A stretch of 64,000 nt of DNA. It comes from Actinoplanes philippinensis. Its GTDB lineage: Bacteria; Actinomycetota; Actinomycetes; Mycobacteriales; Micromonosporaceae. The notes beneath the pieces are model-generated. The model was given only the letters and a program-made list of their open reading frames with translations. It did no database searches and was not told where the DNA came from. Location of the stretch: contig NZ_FONV01000013.1 of the NCBI RefSeq assembly GCF_900113015.1, positions 1-64,000 on the forward strand. The letters are read 5' to 3'. Every line of letters starts with the position of its first letter. Position 1 is the first letter of the stretch. Shown here one piece after another: positions 41,945 through 50,788 of the stretch. The position numbers and the translations under genes are program-made.

Positions 41945-42949
41945 ATGACGACGACAGCAGCAGCGCCCCGGACCGCGGGCAGCGATTTCGCCGAGTTGAA
42001 CCGCCGGATCAGCGCGGCCGGGCTCCTGCGCCGCCGGCCCGCGTACTACGCCGTACGCCTGAGCCTGGTGTCCCTGGCCCTGATCGGCGGGTGGACCGCC
42101 TTCGTCCTGGTCGGCGCCTCGTGGTGGACGCTCGCCGTGGCGGCGTTCCTGGCCGTGGTGTTCGCCCAGGTGGCGCTGGTGGCGCACGACCTCGCGCACC
42201 GGCAGGTGTTCCGCACCAACCGGCCCAGCGCGCGGGCCGGGCGGATCGCCGGGAACCTCGCGATCGGCATGTCCTACGGCTACTGGATGGACAAGCACAC
42301 CAAGCACCACGCCAACCCGAACCACGACGACCTGGATCCGGACGTCGGCCCGGACGTGCTGGTCTGGTCCCGGGAGCAGGCGCGCGGCAAGGGTTTCGTC
42401 GTCCGGCACCAGGCGTGGCTGTTCTTCCCGCTGCTCACTCTTCTGGGGGTGTCGCTGAAACGCGACAGCGTGCGGGCGCTGGCCGGCGGCACGATCAAAC
42501 AACGCGGCCTGGAGGCCGCGCTGCTGGCGATCCACTTCATCGGGTACGCCGCCGCCCTGCTCCTGGTCCTGTCGCCGGTGCAGGCGCTGGCCTTCCTCGT
42601 GGTGCACCAGGCGCTGTTCGGGGTCTACCTGGGCCTGACCTTCGCTCCGAACCACAAGGGCATGCCGCACCCCGACGGCACCGAGGACTACCTGCGCAAG
42701 CAGGTCCTCACGTCACGCAACGTCCGGGGCGGGTGGTTCGTGGACGCGGCGCTGGGCGGGCTCAACTACCAGATCGAGCACCACCTCTTCCCGGCGATGC
42801 CGACGCCGAACCTGCGCCGGGCCCAGCCGATCGTGCGGGACTACTGCGCCGAGATCGGGGTGCCCTACGAGATGACCGGGCTGATCGAGTCGTACCGGCA
42901 GGCGCTGCGGCATCTCCACGACGTGGGAGCCGATCTTCGCAAAGGATGA
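41945..42949 (+). CDS. membrane fatty-acid desaturase (acyl-lipid type)
   Basis: This 334-residue di-iron desaturase has three histidine boxes: HDLAH (81-85), HTKHH (118-122) and QIEHH (276-280). The final QxxHH is typical of front-end acyl-lipid desaturases. Four membrane helices group as two pairs. It introduces a double bond into membrane acyl chains using O2 and a ferredoxin or flavoprotein donor. The ATG at 41945 precedes a short Ala/Thr leader; the longer frame reads through the divergent kinase promoter. No cytochrome b5 domain is fused. Confidence 0.93.
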   Translation: MTTTAAAPRTAGSDFAELNRRISAAGLLRRRPAYYAVRLSLVSLALIGGWTAFVLVGASWWTLAVAAFLAVVFAQVALVAHDLAHRQVFRTNRPSARAGRIAGNLAIGMSYGYWMDKHTKHHANPNHDDLDPDVGPDVLVWSREQARGKGFVVRHQAWLFFPLLTLLGVSLKRDSVRALAGGTIKQRGLEAALLAIHFIGYAAALLLVLSPVQALAFLVVHQALFGVYLGLTFAPNHKGMPHPDGTEDYLRKQVLTSRNVRGGWFVDAALGGLNYQIEHHLFPAMPTPNLRRAQPIVRDYCAEIGVPYEMTGLIESYRQALRHLHDVGADLRKG

Positions 42950-43115
42950 GTGATAACCCGGAATCGGGCGTAGACTCTCTATCGCACCTAACACCATCGT
43001 GTCATGAAAACTGAGAAGAATCCGACTACTACCCCCCTAGATCAGCATTACCGCAGGTAGTAACCCTGTTGTTACCGGCGGGCCACACAGCCTATTCGTA
43101 GGATTTGGGGCTAAA
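42950..43115. other. AT-richer intergenic region, no gene
   Basis: These 166 bases are less GC-rich than the flanking genes and hold no open frame with coding character. They probably carry the desaturase 3' end and the promoter of the phosphatidyltransferase. I see repeated GGTAGTAA/GTTACC-like words but no convincing hairpin or riboswitch. Confidence 0.5.
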
Positions 43116-43979
43116 GTGCCGCGCGTGAAGGTGACCTTGCAGGAGATCCGGGAACGGACCTACAAGCCGGTCGACGCGTGGTGGACCGTGCTTCTGGTTG
43201 ACCCGCTGGCGGCCCGGCTGGTGCGTCTCGTGGCGCCGTACCGATGGATCACGCCCAACGTTCTGACCCTCGTCGCATCGATCTTCGGATTCGGCGCGGC
43301 CGCCTGTTTCGCGTCCGGGGAGAGGGGGGCGCTGGTCGCGGGCGGCGTCCTGTTCCACATCAGCTTCGTGGTCGACTGCATGGACGGGAAGATCGCGCGG
43401 CTCAACGGGACGGGCACGATGTTCGGGCAGTGGCTCGACTTCGTGCTGGACCGGGTGCGGATCTTCTTCATCGCGCTGGCCCTGTTCGGCGGGCAGTTCG
43501 CGCGGACCGGCAACACGGCTTACCTGTGGCTGATGGCGATGGCGATCTTCCTGGACCTGTTCCGGTACCTCAACGGGGCCCAGATGGCGAAGGTCCGGCG
43601 CGCCATGAAGGACCAGCTCAACGCGTACCGCCTGCCCTCCGCGAGCGAGCCCGACGCGGACGACGAGACGGCCGACGACCTGACCGGGCCCGCCGGCGGC
43701 GGCTCGCTGAAGAGCCGGATCGGCGAGACGCTGCGCCGCAACCGCATCCGCACACACCTGTTCAGCGGCATCGAGTACGAGATGACGGTCTTCATCATCG
43801 CCCCGATCACCGGGCTGATCTTCCCGGTCACGATCGCGGCCGGCGCCGGGCTGCTCACCTTCGAGCTGTTCCTGATCTACAAGCTGTTCCGCACGTGTCA
43901 GCGGTTCCCCGGCAGGCTGGCGGCCGCCCGGGCCGCCTACGACGAGCATGCGGCGGAGCGGGTCACGTCCTCGGTCTGA
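43116..43979 (+). CDS. CDP-alcohol phosphatidyltransferase family protein
   Basis: This 287-residue membrane enzyme has the family signature 'DGKIARLNGTGTMFGQWLDFVLD' (D-G-x2-A-R-x8-G-x3-D-x3-D) intact, with six helices expected. It transfers a phosphatidyl or related group from a CDP-linked donor to an alcohol, with metal-binding Asp residues at the membrane interface. It is longer than the common 200-residue phosphatidylglycerophosphate synthases because of a polar Asp/Glu insert (about 175-205). GTG 43116 follows a GGGG site. The specific alcohol is not determined. Confidence 0.85.
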   Translation: MPRVKVTLQEIRERTYKPVDAWWTVLLVDPLAARLVRLVAPYRWITPNVLTLVASIFGFGAAACFASGERGALVAGGVLFHISFVVDCMDGKIARLNGTGTMFGQWLDFVLDRVRIFFIALALFGGQFARTGNTAYLWLMAMAIFLDLFRYLNGAQMAKVRRAMKDQLNAYRLPSASEPDADDETADDLTGPAGGGSLKSRIGETLRRNRIRTHLFSGIEYEMTVFIIAPITGLIFPVTIAAGAGLLTFELFLIYKLFRTCQRFPGRLAAARAAYDEHAAERVTSSV

Positions 43980-44088
43980 GGACACCCCGGTCGTCCCCGC
44001 ACCCCCGGCGCCGCGGTGCCCGGAGGTGCTCCGTTTCCGCCACCGGCGAACCCCTCAGCGGCCGCCGATCCCGGGCGAAGAGACGGCC

Positions 44089-44517
44089 ATGACAGAGCCT
44101 GCTCTCGGCGTCCCCCTCACCGTCAAGCTGCGCCTGGTGAGCGCGAGCTCGGGACGCCCGCGGACCGGATGCGCGGTCAGCCTGTGGCACTGCGGCGACC
44201 TGGCGGCCGGCCGCCAGGTCGCCGACCCGGCCGGCTGGGTCTCATTCGGCAGCGCGTTCCCCGAGGCGCAGGCCGGGCACTGGCCGCACGTGCACTTCGC
44301 GGTCCACTCCGGTGACGGCGAGGTGCTGCACAGCGCCCAGCTCGCGCTGCCCGGCGACGCGTGCGCCAAGGCGTACTGCACGGCGCAGCGACGGCGTCTC
44401 GACGGGATGAGTCTCGGCCGGGACTGCTGCGGCACCGGAGAGTGGGCCGTGGAAATACCTTCGGTGACCGGCGACGCGGCCCGCGGCCTGGTGGCCACCC
44501 GCACGGTGGGCGTGTGA
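44089..44517 (+). CDS. small intradiol-dioxygenase-like protein
   Basis: This 142-residue protein resembles the C-terminal beta-sandwich of intradiol ring-cleavage dioxygenases ('GCAVSLWHCGDLAAGRQVADPAGWVSFGSAFPEAQAGHWPHVHFAVHSGDGE'-like order). It keeps the 'HVHF' strand, but the Tyr iron ligands of true dioxygenases are not visible. It has seven Cys (for example 'DACAKAYC' and 'DCCGTG'), so disulfides or metal binding are possible. Catalysis is doubtful. The ATG at 44089 is chosen because the longer frame opens inside the previous gene. Confidence 0.65.
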   Translation: MTEPALGVPLTVKLRLVSASSGRPRTGCAVSLWHCGDLAAGRQVADPAGWVSFGSAFPEAQAGHWPHVHFAVHSGDGEVLHSAQLALPGDACAKAYCTAQRRRLDGMSLGRDCCGTGEWAVEIPSVTGDAARGLVATRTVGV

Positions 44518-44541
44518 TCCGGGCCCGGCTAGATTGGCCCG

Positions 44542-46140
44542 ATGCCACGACGCCGCCTGCTCTACGTCCTGGCCGTGGTGGCGATGCTGGGGCAGATGGC
44601 GTTCGCCATGGTGACCACGGCGATCCAGCAGTCACCGACGATCGACGAGCCGGTCTACGTGGCCACCGCCGAGGTCTACCGGCAGCAGCACAGCCTGCGC
44701 TACAACCCGGAGCACCCGCCGCTCGGCAAGCTGATCATCGCGGCCGGGACGGCGTTCGCCGGCGCCGAGCTCGACCCGGCCTATCCGGGCAACCAGACCC
44801 GGCTCGGGCGGCACCTGCTCTACGAGACCGGCAACAACCCGTTCCAGCTGATGCTGCTGGCCCGGCTGCCGGTCATCCTGCTCACCCTGGTCTTCGGGCT
44901 GGTGGTGCTGCTCTTCGCGCGTGACCTGGCCGGGCCGTGGGGCGGTCTGATCGCCCTCACGATGTACTGCTTCTCCCCCGACGTGATCGCGCACGGCTCA
45001 CTGGCCACCCTCGACGTGCCGGCCGCCGGGCTGCTGCTCACCGCGTTCTGGGCGGCGTGGCGCGCGCGGACCCGCCCCGGGCTCTGGGTCCCGGTGGCCG
45101 GGGCGGCTCTCGGGGCGGCGCTCGCCACCCGGATGAGCGTGCTTCCGGCCGTACCCCTGCTGGTCCTGCTCTCCGGATGGTCCGCCTGGCGGGCCCGGCC
45201 CGGTGACCTGAAGCGCCGCCTGCTGATCGCCGCCGGAGCGGGCCTGGGCGCCGGGCTGATCGCGGTGGCCGTGGTGTGGTTCGTCTATCTCGTGGTGGAT
45301 CCACGGTTGCGCTGGACCAGCCCGCCCAACCTGCCCGACGTGCACGGCCTGAAGCGTCTGGCGGTGGATCTGCTGCCGTTCCCGCAGGCCTACACCGACG
45401 GCATGCTGATCCAGTTCAAGTTCGAGAACCGGCTGTTCAACGGGTTCCTGCTGGGTGAGTCCTACAAGGGGTCGCCCTGGTACTACATGCCGGTCGCGAT
45501 CCTGATCAAGACCCCGCTCGGCATGCTGGCGCTGTGGATCGGCGGGCTCGTCACCATGCTGACGGCGCCGCGGCTGCGGGCCGCGCTGCTCTACCTGCTG
45601 CCGGTCTCGGTGGTGCTGCTGCTGGTCACGATGACCGGAGCCCGCAACTACGGCACGCGGTACGCGATCCACCTGCACCTGTTCCTGGCGGTCGCGGCGG
45701 GGGCCGTCGCGCTGATCAGGCTCCCGGCGTCGCGGGTCGCGGCCGGGCTGCTGGTGCTCTGGGTCGTGGTCAGCTCGGCGCTGACCTTCCCGTTCTACCT
45801 GCCCTACTCCAACGAGGCGTTCGGCGGGACCACGCGGACCCACCTCAACCTGCACGACGCGAACGTCGACTGGGGCCAGGACCTCGCCCGCCTCGGCGTC
45901 TATCTGCGGGCCGAACACCCGGGCGAGCAGGTGTGGCTCGTCTACAAGGGGTCCGGGGTGCCCGCCTACTACGGGATCCAGGCGCGCGATCCGTACTCGG
46001 TGCCGCTCGACCAGGTCCACGGTCTGCTCGTCGTCTCCGACTCCCGGGTGGCGCTGGCCGGGCCCCGACTCAAGCAGATGATCGCCACCTCCCAGGAGAT
46101 CGGCGACGTCGGGCATTCGATCCGGATCTATCGCCGCTGA
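44542..46140 (+). CDS. GT39/PMT-like membrane glycosyltransferase
   Basis: This 532-residue polytopic protein has about ten to eleven helices and PMT-type loop residues 'SPTIDEPVYVATAEVY' and 'YNPEHPPLGKLIIA'. These hold the Asp-Glu and HPPLGK features of dolichyl/polyprenyl-phosphate-sugar transferases. A large extracytoplasmic C-terminal part contains 'HDANVDWGQDLARLGVYLRAEHPGEQVWLVYKG'. It probably moves a sugar from a lipid-phosphate donor to an exported acceptor. The acceptor is unknown. It begins 24 nt after the dioxygenase-like gene. Confidence 0.85.
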   Translation: MPRRRLLYVLAVVAMLGQMAFAMVTTAIQQSPTIDEPVYVATAEVYRQQHSLRYNPEHPPLGKLIIAAGTAFAGAELDPAYPGNQTRLGRHLLYETGNNPFQLMLLARLPVILLTLVFGLVVLLFARDLAGPWGGLIALTMYCFSPDVIAHGSLATLDVPAAGLLLTAFWAAWRARTRPGLWVPVAGAALGAALATRMSVLPAVPLLVLLSGWSAWRARPGDLKRRLLIAAGAGLGAGLIAVAVVWFVYLVVDPRLRWTSPPNLPDVHGLKRLAVDLLPFPQAYTDGMLIQFKFENRLFNGFLLGESYKGSPWYYMPVAILIKTPLGMLALWIGGLVTMLTAPRLRAALLYLLPVSVVLLLVTMTGARNYGTRYAIHLHLFLAVAAGAVALIRLPASRVAAGLLVLWVVVSSALTFPFYLPYSNEAFGGTTRTHLNLHDANVDWGQDLARLGVYLRAEHPGEQVWLVYKGSGVPAYYGIQARDPYSVPLDQVHGLLVVSDSRVALAGPRLKQMIATSQEIGDVGHSIRIYRR

Positions 46141-46179
46141 CCCTTGTCGGTTACTCGCCGGTAATGCTTAGGTGACACG

Positions 46180-47841
46180 ATGACGCACTTCGACATCGTG
46201 ATCGTGGGCAGCGGCTTCGGTGGCAGCGTCAGCGCTCTGCGGCTGGCGGAGAAGGGATACCGGGTCGCCGTGCTCGAAGCCGGCCGCCGGTTCACCCCCG
46301 ACACCCTGCCCAAGACCTCCTGGGACCTGCGCAACTTCCTCTGGGCCCCCCGGCTCGGGATGCGCGGCATGCAGCGGATCACCCTGCTCAAGGACATCAT
46401 GGTGCTGTCCGCGGCCGGGGTCGGCGGTGGCTCGCTGGTCTACGCCAACACGCTCTACGTGCCACCCACGCCGTTCTTCGACGACCCGCACTGGTCCGGC
46501 ATCACCGACTGGTCGGCCGAGCTGGCGCCCTTCTACGATCAGGCGTCGCGGATGCTCGGCGTCGTCGAACAGCCGACCATGACGCCGTCCGATGTCGTCA
46601 TCAAGCAGGTCGCCGAGGACATGGGCGTGGGGCACACGTTCCGGCGTACCCCCGTCGGGGTCTTCTTCGGCGAGCCGGGCAAGACCGTGCCGGATCCGTA
46701 TTTCGGCGGCGCCGGACCGGACCGCACCGGCTGCGTCGAATGCGGCAACTGCATGATCGGCTGCCGGGTCGGCGCCAAGAACCGGCTCGACGTCAACTAC
46801 CTCTACCTGGCCGAGCGGGCCGGCGTCACGGTCCACCCGGACACCGAGGTGACGACCCTGCGCCCGGAGGGGGCCGGCTGGCGGATCGAGACCCGGCGCG
46901 GAGTCTTCACCGCCGAGCAGGTCATCCTCTCCGCCGGGGCGCTCGGCACCCAGCGGCTCCTGCACACCATGAAGGACCGCGGCGTGCTGCCCGCCCTCTC
47001 CGGCCGGCTCGGGCAGCTCACCCGCACCAACTCGGAGGCGCTGCTCGGCGCCGCCACCAAGGACGTGCCCGAGCAGCCGTTCTCCCAGGGCATCGCGATC
47101 ACGTCGTCGTTCCACCCGGACGCCGACACCCACATCGAGCCCGTCCGTTACGGGCCGCGCAGCAACGCCATGGGGCTGCTCTCCACGATCCTCGTCGACG
47201 GGGGTGGGCGGGTGCCGCGGCCGCTGCGGTTCCTCTGGCAGGCCCTGCGGCACCCGGTCGTCCTCGGGCACTCGCTCTCCGTCCGCCGGTGGAGCGAGCG
47301 GACCATCATCGCCCTGGTCATGCAGTCGGTGGACAACTCGCTCACGGTACGGCGCACCCGTACCGGCCGGCTCACCACGAGTCTCGGCCACGGCGCCGCC
47401 AACCCGACCTGGATTCCGGTCGGCCACGACGCCGTCCGCCGGATCGCCGACCGGATCGGCGGATACCCGGGCGGCACCGTCGGCGACATCGTCAACATCC
47501 CGCTCACCGCGCACATCCTCGGCGGCGCCACCATCGGCGACTCGCCGTCCACCGGGGTGGTCGACGCCTACCACCGGGTCTACGGATACCCCGGGCTGCA
47601 CGTCATCGACGGCTCTGCCGTCCCGGCGAACCTCGGCGTCAACCCGTCCCTGACGATCACCGCCCTGGCCGAACGCGCCATCGCCCTCTGGCCCAACAAG
47701 GGCGAACCCGACCCGCGCCCGTCCGCCGGCGCCCCCTACCAGCGCCTGAGCCCGGTCCCGCCCCGGTCCCCGGTCGTCCCCGCGCACGCCCCGGCCGCCC
47801 TCCGCCTCATCCCGGCCCCACGCCCCCGCCCGGCCGCCTAG
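46180..47841 (+). CDS. GMC oxidoreductase, cholesterol-oxidase-like
   Basis: This 553-residue flavoprotein has N-terminal FAD site 'DIVIVGSGFGGSVSALRLAEKGYRVAVLEAG', a GMC middle part with 'CVECGNCMIGCRVGAKN' (four Cys, the pattern of a Cys-rich GMC subgroup) and a C-terminal 'PGLHVIDGSAVPANLGVNPSLTITALAERA'. This arrangement matches ChoD-like proteins of mycobacteria, whose substrate is debated. A Pro-rich C-terminal tail follows (about 515-553). Sterol oxidation is possible but not shown. The stop is 12 nt before the next gene. Confidence 0.88.
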   Translation: MTHFDIVIVGSGFGGSVSALRLAEKGYRVAVLEAGRRFTPDTLPKTSWDLRNFLWAPRLGMRGMQRITLLKDIMVLSAAGVGGGSLVYANTLYVPPTPFFDDPHWSGITDWSAELAPFYDQASRMLGVVEQPTMTPSDVVIKQVAEDMGVGHTFRRTPVGVFFGEPGKTVPDPYFGGAGPDRTGCVECGNCMIGCRVGAKNRLDVNYLYLAERAGVTVHPDTEVTTLRPEGAGWRIETRRGVFTAEQVILSAGALGTQRLLHTMKDRGVLPALSGRLGQLTRTNSEALLGAATKDVPEQPFSQGIAITSSFHPDADTHIEPVRYGPRSNAMGLLSTILVDGGGRVPRPLRFLWQALRHPVVLGHSLSVRRWSERTIIALVMQSVDNSLTVRRTRTGRLTTSLGHGAANPTWIPVGHDAVRRIADRIGGYPGGTVGDIVNIPLTAHILGGATIGDSPSTGVVDAYHRVYGYPGLHVIDGSAVPANLGVNPSLTITALAERAIALWPNKGEPDPRPSAGAPYQRLSPVPPRSPVVPAHAPAALRLIPAPRPRPAA

Positions 47842-47852
47842 CATCGATGGGC

Positions 47853-48575
47853 ATGACAGTCTCTCTCGCCGGGAAGGTCGCGCTCGTCACCGGTGGCTCC
47901 CGTGGCATCGGCCGAGCCGTCGTCGAACGCCTCACCAGCGACGGCGCTCGGGTCGTGTTCACCTACCACTCCGCGGAGGCGGAGGCCACGAAGCTCGCCG
48001 AGGAGACCGGCGCCGAACCGGTCCGATGCGACCAGGCCGACCTCGACACCCTGCCGGCGATCTTCGCACCCGTCCGCGACGGCCTGGACATCCTGGTCAA
48101 CAACGCCGGCATCGCCTTCGCCCGCCCGATAGCCGAGATCACCGTCGACGACTTCGACCGCCTGCTCACGATCAACACGAAGTTCCCGACATTCGCCATC
48201 AGGACGGCCATCCCCCTGCTGCGTGACGGCGGCCGGATCATCAACCTCTCCAGCATCAACACCGCCCTCCCCAGCCCCGGCGCCGGCCTCTACAGCGCCA
48301 GTAAAGCCGCTCTCGAACAGATCACCCGGGTAGCCTCCCGCGAACTCGGCCCACGCCGCATCACCGTCAACACCGTCTCCCCCGGCGCCACCGACACCGA
48401 CATGCTGCGCTCGGTCAACACCCCCGAAGGACTCGACCGCGCCGTGACCTTCACCGCCCTTCAGCGCCTCGGCACGCCGGCCGACGTAGCCGCCGTGATC
48501 GCCTTCCTGGCCGGCCCGGACGCCGCCTGGATAACCGGCCAGAACCTCCACGCCGGCGGTGGTTACGTCATCTGA
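47853..48575 (+). CDS. SDR-family oxidoreductase
   Basis: This 240-residue classical short-chain dehydrogenase has cofactor motif 'ALVTGGSRGIGRAV', 'NNAGIAFARPI', catalytic Ser in 'INLSSINTA', and Tyr-x3-Lys in 'LYSASKAAL'. It ends with 'WITGQNLHAGGGYVI'. Asn, Ser, Tyr and Lys are all present, so it should be an active 3-oxoacyl-ACP-reductase-like enzyme with unknown substrate. Two in-frame ATGs (47847 and 47853) are possible; neither has a clear ribosome site. Confidence 0.9.
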   Translation: MTVSLAGKVALVTGGSRGIGRAVVERLTSDGARVVFTYHSAEAEATKLAEETGAEPVRCDQADLDTLPAIFAPVRDGLDILVNNAGIAFARPIAEITVDDFDRLLTINTKFPTFAIRTAIPLLRDGGRIINLSSINTALPSPGAGLYSASKAALEQITRVASRELGPRRITVNTVSPGATDTDMLRSVNTPEGLDRAVTFTALQRLGTPADVAAVIAFLAGPDAAWITGQNLHAGGGYVI

Positions 48576-48642
48576 GACCCCCGCACCGGTACGCCGTGCG
48601 CCACCCCCAACCGCAACCACACCGACCCAAGCGCGAGGCGCG

Positions 48643-50109
48643 TCAGAGGACGAAGGCGTCGGTCCAGAGCTGGCGGGAGCGGCCCGACAACGCCTCCATC
48701 AGGCCGACGGCCTGGCTGTCGGTGAGGCCGGCGACGAAGTCGACGACGGCGCGGCCCCGGGCGCGGGAGAGGCGGTCGGGGGTGCCGGCCGGGAGTTCGG
48801 TCTCGGCGAGTTCGACCAGGTCGCGCAGGCGGCGTGGGAGGCGCTGCGCCTCGTCGGGGTCGGTGATCCAGGCGATCAGGGCCTCGACCAGGGAGGCGAG
48901 GAGGCGGGCCTGGCCGCGCTGGTGGAGGGCGAGGTCGGGGCGTTCGAGGACGAAGCGGTTCTGGACGAACTTGAGGATCTGCACCTCGTGCCATTGGGCG
49001 CGGGACAGCTGGGCGTGGCCGCTGCGGACGGCGGGCTGGCCGGTGAGTTCGACGGCGTCGACGAGGCGGCGGGTCCAGTTGGCGGAGAAGGCGGCGACCC
49101 GGGCCTCGGCTTCGAGGGAGCCGTCGAAGGGGCGGGCGAGGAGGCCGTCGACGAGTTCGGCGCGGACGAGTTCGACGGCGTCGGCGAAGGCCTCGTCGTC
49201 GGCGATCCAGTCCTCCTTGCGGCGCAGGGTGCGGCGCAGCGACTCGATGGCGCCGCCGGCGCGGGTGAGGTCGGATTCGCTGCCCCAGCGCTGCCAGGCC
49301 ATCAACTCGGTGGCGACGAGGCCCTGCTGGAGGACGCCGACCCGGTGCACGTCCTCGAGGTCGTGGATGGCGTAGGCGATGTCGTCGGCGGCGTCCATCA
49401 CGGAGGCCTCGACGGTCTGCTGCCAGTCGGCGACCCGGCCGGCGAACGGGGCGCGGGCGGCGCGGACGTCGGCGATCTCGGTGGAGTAGGCGCCGAACTT
49501 GAGGGAGCCGCCGTCCGGGTCGCCGGGGACGACGGCGGCGCCGCGTGGGGGCGGGTCCATGAACCGGGGGTGCGGGTCGGGGTGGGTGAGGCGGGTCCAC
49601 GGGTATTTGAGGATGGCGGCGCGGACCGCGTTGGTCAGGTTGAGCCCGATGGTGGCCTGGCCGCCGATCTCGGTGCTGGTGACGATCCGGTACGACTGGG
49701 CGTTGCCCTCGAAGCCGTCGGGCAGCCCGAGCCGGTGCCGGGCGAGCCGATCGAGGACCCGTTCGCCGAGGTGCCCGAAGGGCGGGTGGCCGAGGTCGTG
49801 GGCGAGCGCGGCGGCCTCGACGACGTCCGGGTCGCAGCCGCCGAGCTTCTCGGCCAGGTCGGGTGTCGCGGCCTGGAGGCGTTCGGCGACGGCCCGGCCG
49901 ACCTGCGCCACCTTGAGGCTGTGAGTGAGCCGGTTGTGGACGAGGAGTCCCGCCCCGCCGGGGCTGATCACCTGGGTGACCCCGGCGAGACGGGCCAGGA
50001 AGGGTGAGCTGACGATCCGGTCCCGGTCGACCCGGAACGGGCTCTGTGCCAGATCTCCGGGGGCCACCAGACTGTCACCGAAGAGGCGCTGAGCACGTGG
50101 ATCGTCCAT
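48643..50109 (-). CDS. dgt: dGTPase-like dNTP triphosphohydrolase
   Basis: This 488-residue HD-domain enzyme has metal-site motifs 'RLTHSLKVAQVGRAVAERL' (His63) and 'AALAHDLGHPPFGHLGERVLD' (His104, Asp105). It also has 'EASVMDAADDIAYAIHDLEDVHRVG'. It cleaves dGTP or other dNTPs to nucleoside and triphosphate, balancing the dNTP pool. I start at ATG 50109 ('MDDPRAQRLFGDSL'), since the longer frame crosses the next gene. It is followed, in the same direction, by a LURP-one-like gene upstream with 11 nt spacing. Confidence 0.9.
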   Translation of the reverse strand: MDDPRAQRLFGDSLVAPGDLAQSPFRVDRDRIVSSPFLARLAGVTQVISPGGAGLLVHNRLTHSLKVAQVGRAVAERLQAATPDLAEKLGGCDPDVVEAAALAHDLGHPPFGHLGERVLDRLARHRLGLPDGFEGNAQSYRIVTSTEIGGQATIGLNLTNAVRAAILKYPWTRLTHPDPHPRFMDPPPRGAAVVPGDPDGGSLKFGAYSTEIADVRAARAPFAGRVADWQQTVEASVMDAADDIAYAIHDLEDVHRVGVLQQGLVATELMAWQRWGSESDLTRAGGAIESLRRTLRRKEDWIADDEAFADAVELVRAELVDGLLARPFDGSLEAEARVAAFSANWTRRLVDAVELTGQPAVRSGHAQLSRAQWHEVQILKFVQNRFVLERPDLALHQRGQARLLASLVEALIAWITDPDEAQRLPRRLRDLVELAETELPAGTPDRLSRARGRAVVDFVAGLTDSQAVGLMEALSGRSRQLWTDAFVL

Positions 50110-50120
50110 GCCCGCAGAAT

Positions 50121-50699
50121 CTACCGACTCTGCAGGGCGTCCAGCGCGACGGCCATGGCCACGACGAGACGGCGGTCCAGGTACTGGTCGTAGATGCTGA
50201 CCTGGTACGTGTCCCGCAGACCCCACTTGCGCACCACCGAGAAGGCCGGGCGGCCCTGGATGGTGAAGTCGAAGTGGTACGGCAGCCACGACAGGTAGTC
50301 GACGAACCGGCGCAGCACCGCGACCCACGGGTTGCGCTCCTGACCGGCGATCTCGCCGTAGCCGGGCTGCTCGACGACCCAGCTGGAGCGCAGCAGGGAG
50401 GCCGCGAAGTTCTTCCGGAACAGGCCGATGGGCTGCCCGCTCGCGTCGAAGACGTCGTAGGTGGCGCCGAGGTCGATGACCTGACGGGCCTTGAAGCCGA
50501 GCACCGGGTACTGCTTGGTGTCGTCGGTGTAGAGGGTGACCTGCTCCTTGAACGCCAGCCGCTTCTGCTGAGCGAAGGCGAGCAGGCCGGCCTCCTCCCC
50601 GGTGGGGGAGACGGCGTGGACCTCGTACTGGTTGACCATGAGGCGGATGCGCTGACGCACGATGAGGTGTGTCTGCTGCTGAAGGGTGTCTTGCGTCAC
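50121..50699 (-). CDS. LURP-one-related (tubby-like) family protein
   Basis: This 192-residue soluble protein of the LURP-one/scramblase-like beta-barrel type has 'VRQRIRLMVNQYEVHAVSPTGEEAGLLAFAQQKRLAFKEQVTLYTDD', then 'VIDLGATYDVFDASGQPIGLFRKNF' and 'FDFTIQGRPAFSVVRKWGL'. In bacteria the function is unknown. It may bind membrane lipid. It begins the transcript that continues into the dNTPase. Confidence 0.75.
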   Translation of the reverse strand: MTQDTLQQQTHLIVRQRIRLMVNQYEVHAVSPTGEEAGLLAFAQQKRLAFKEQVTLYTDDTKQYPVLGFKARQVIDLGATYDVFDASGQPIGLFRKNFAASLLRSSWVVEQPGYGEIAGQERNPWVAVLRRFVDYLSWLPYHFDFTIQGRPAFSVVRKWGLRDTYQVSIYDQYLDRRLVVAMAVALDALQSR

Positions 50700-50788
50700 C
50701 GCGGCAGTGTGTCATACCGGTCACTTGCTGAGGCAATGCTGAGGGCCACGGTGGCCGTGGCGAACCCGGGCAGGCCAGACTGGAGCCC

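Noticed and set aside
43948..44088. Longer upstream start for the dioxygenase-like gene
   Set aside because: It would begin inside the phosphatidyltransferase gene and add Pro/Arg-rich sequence without family similarity.
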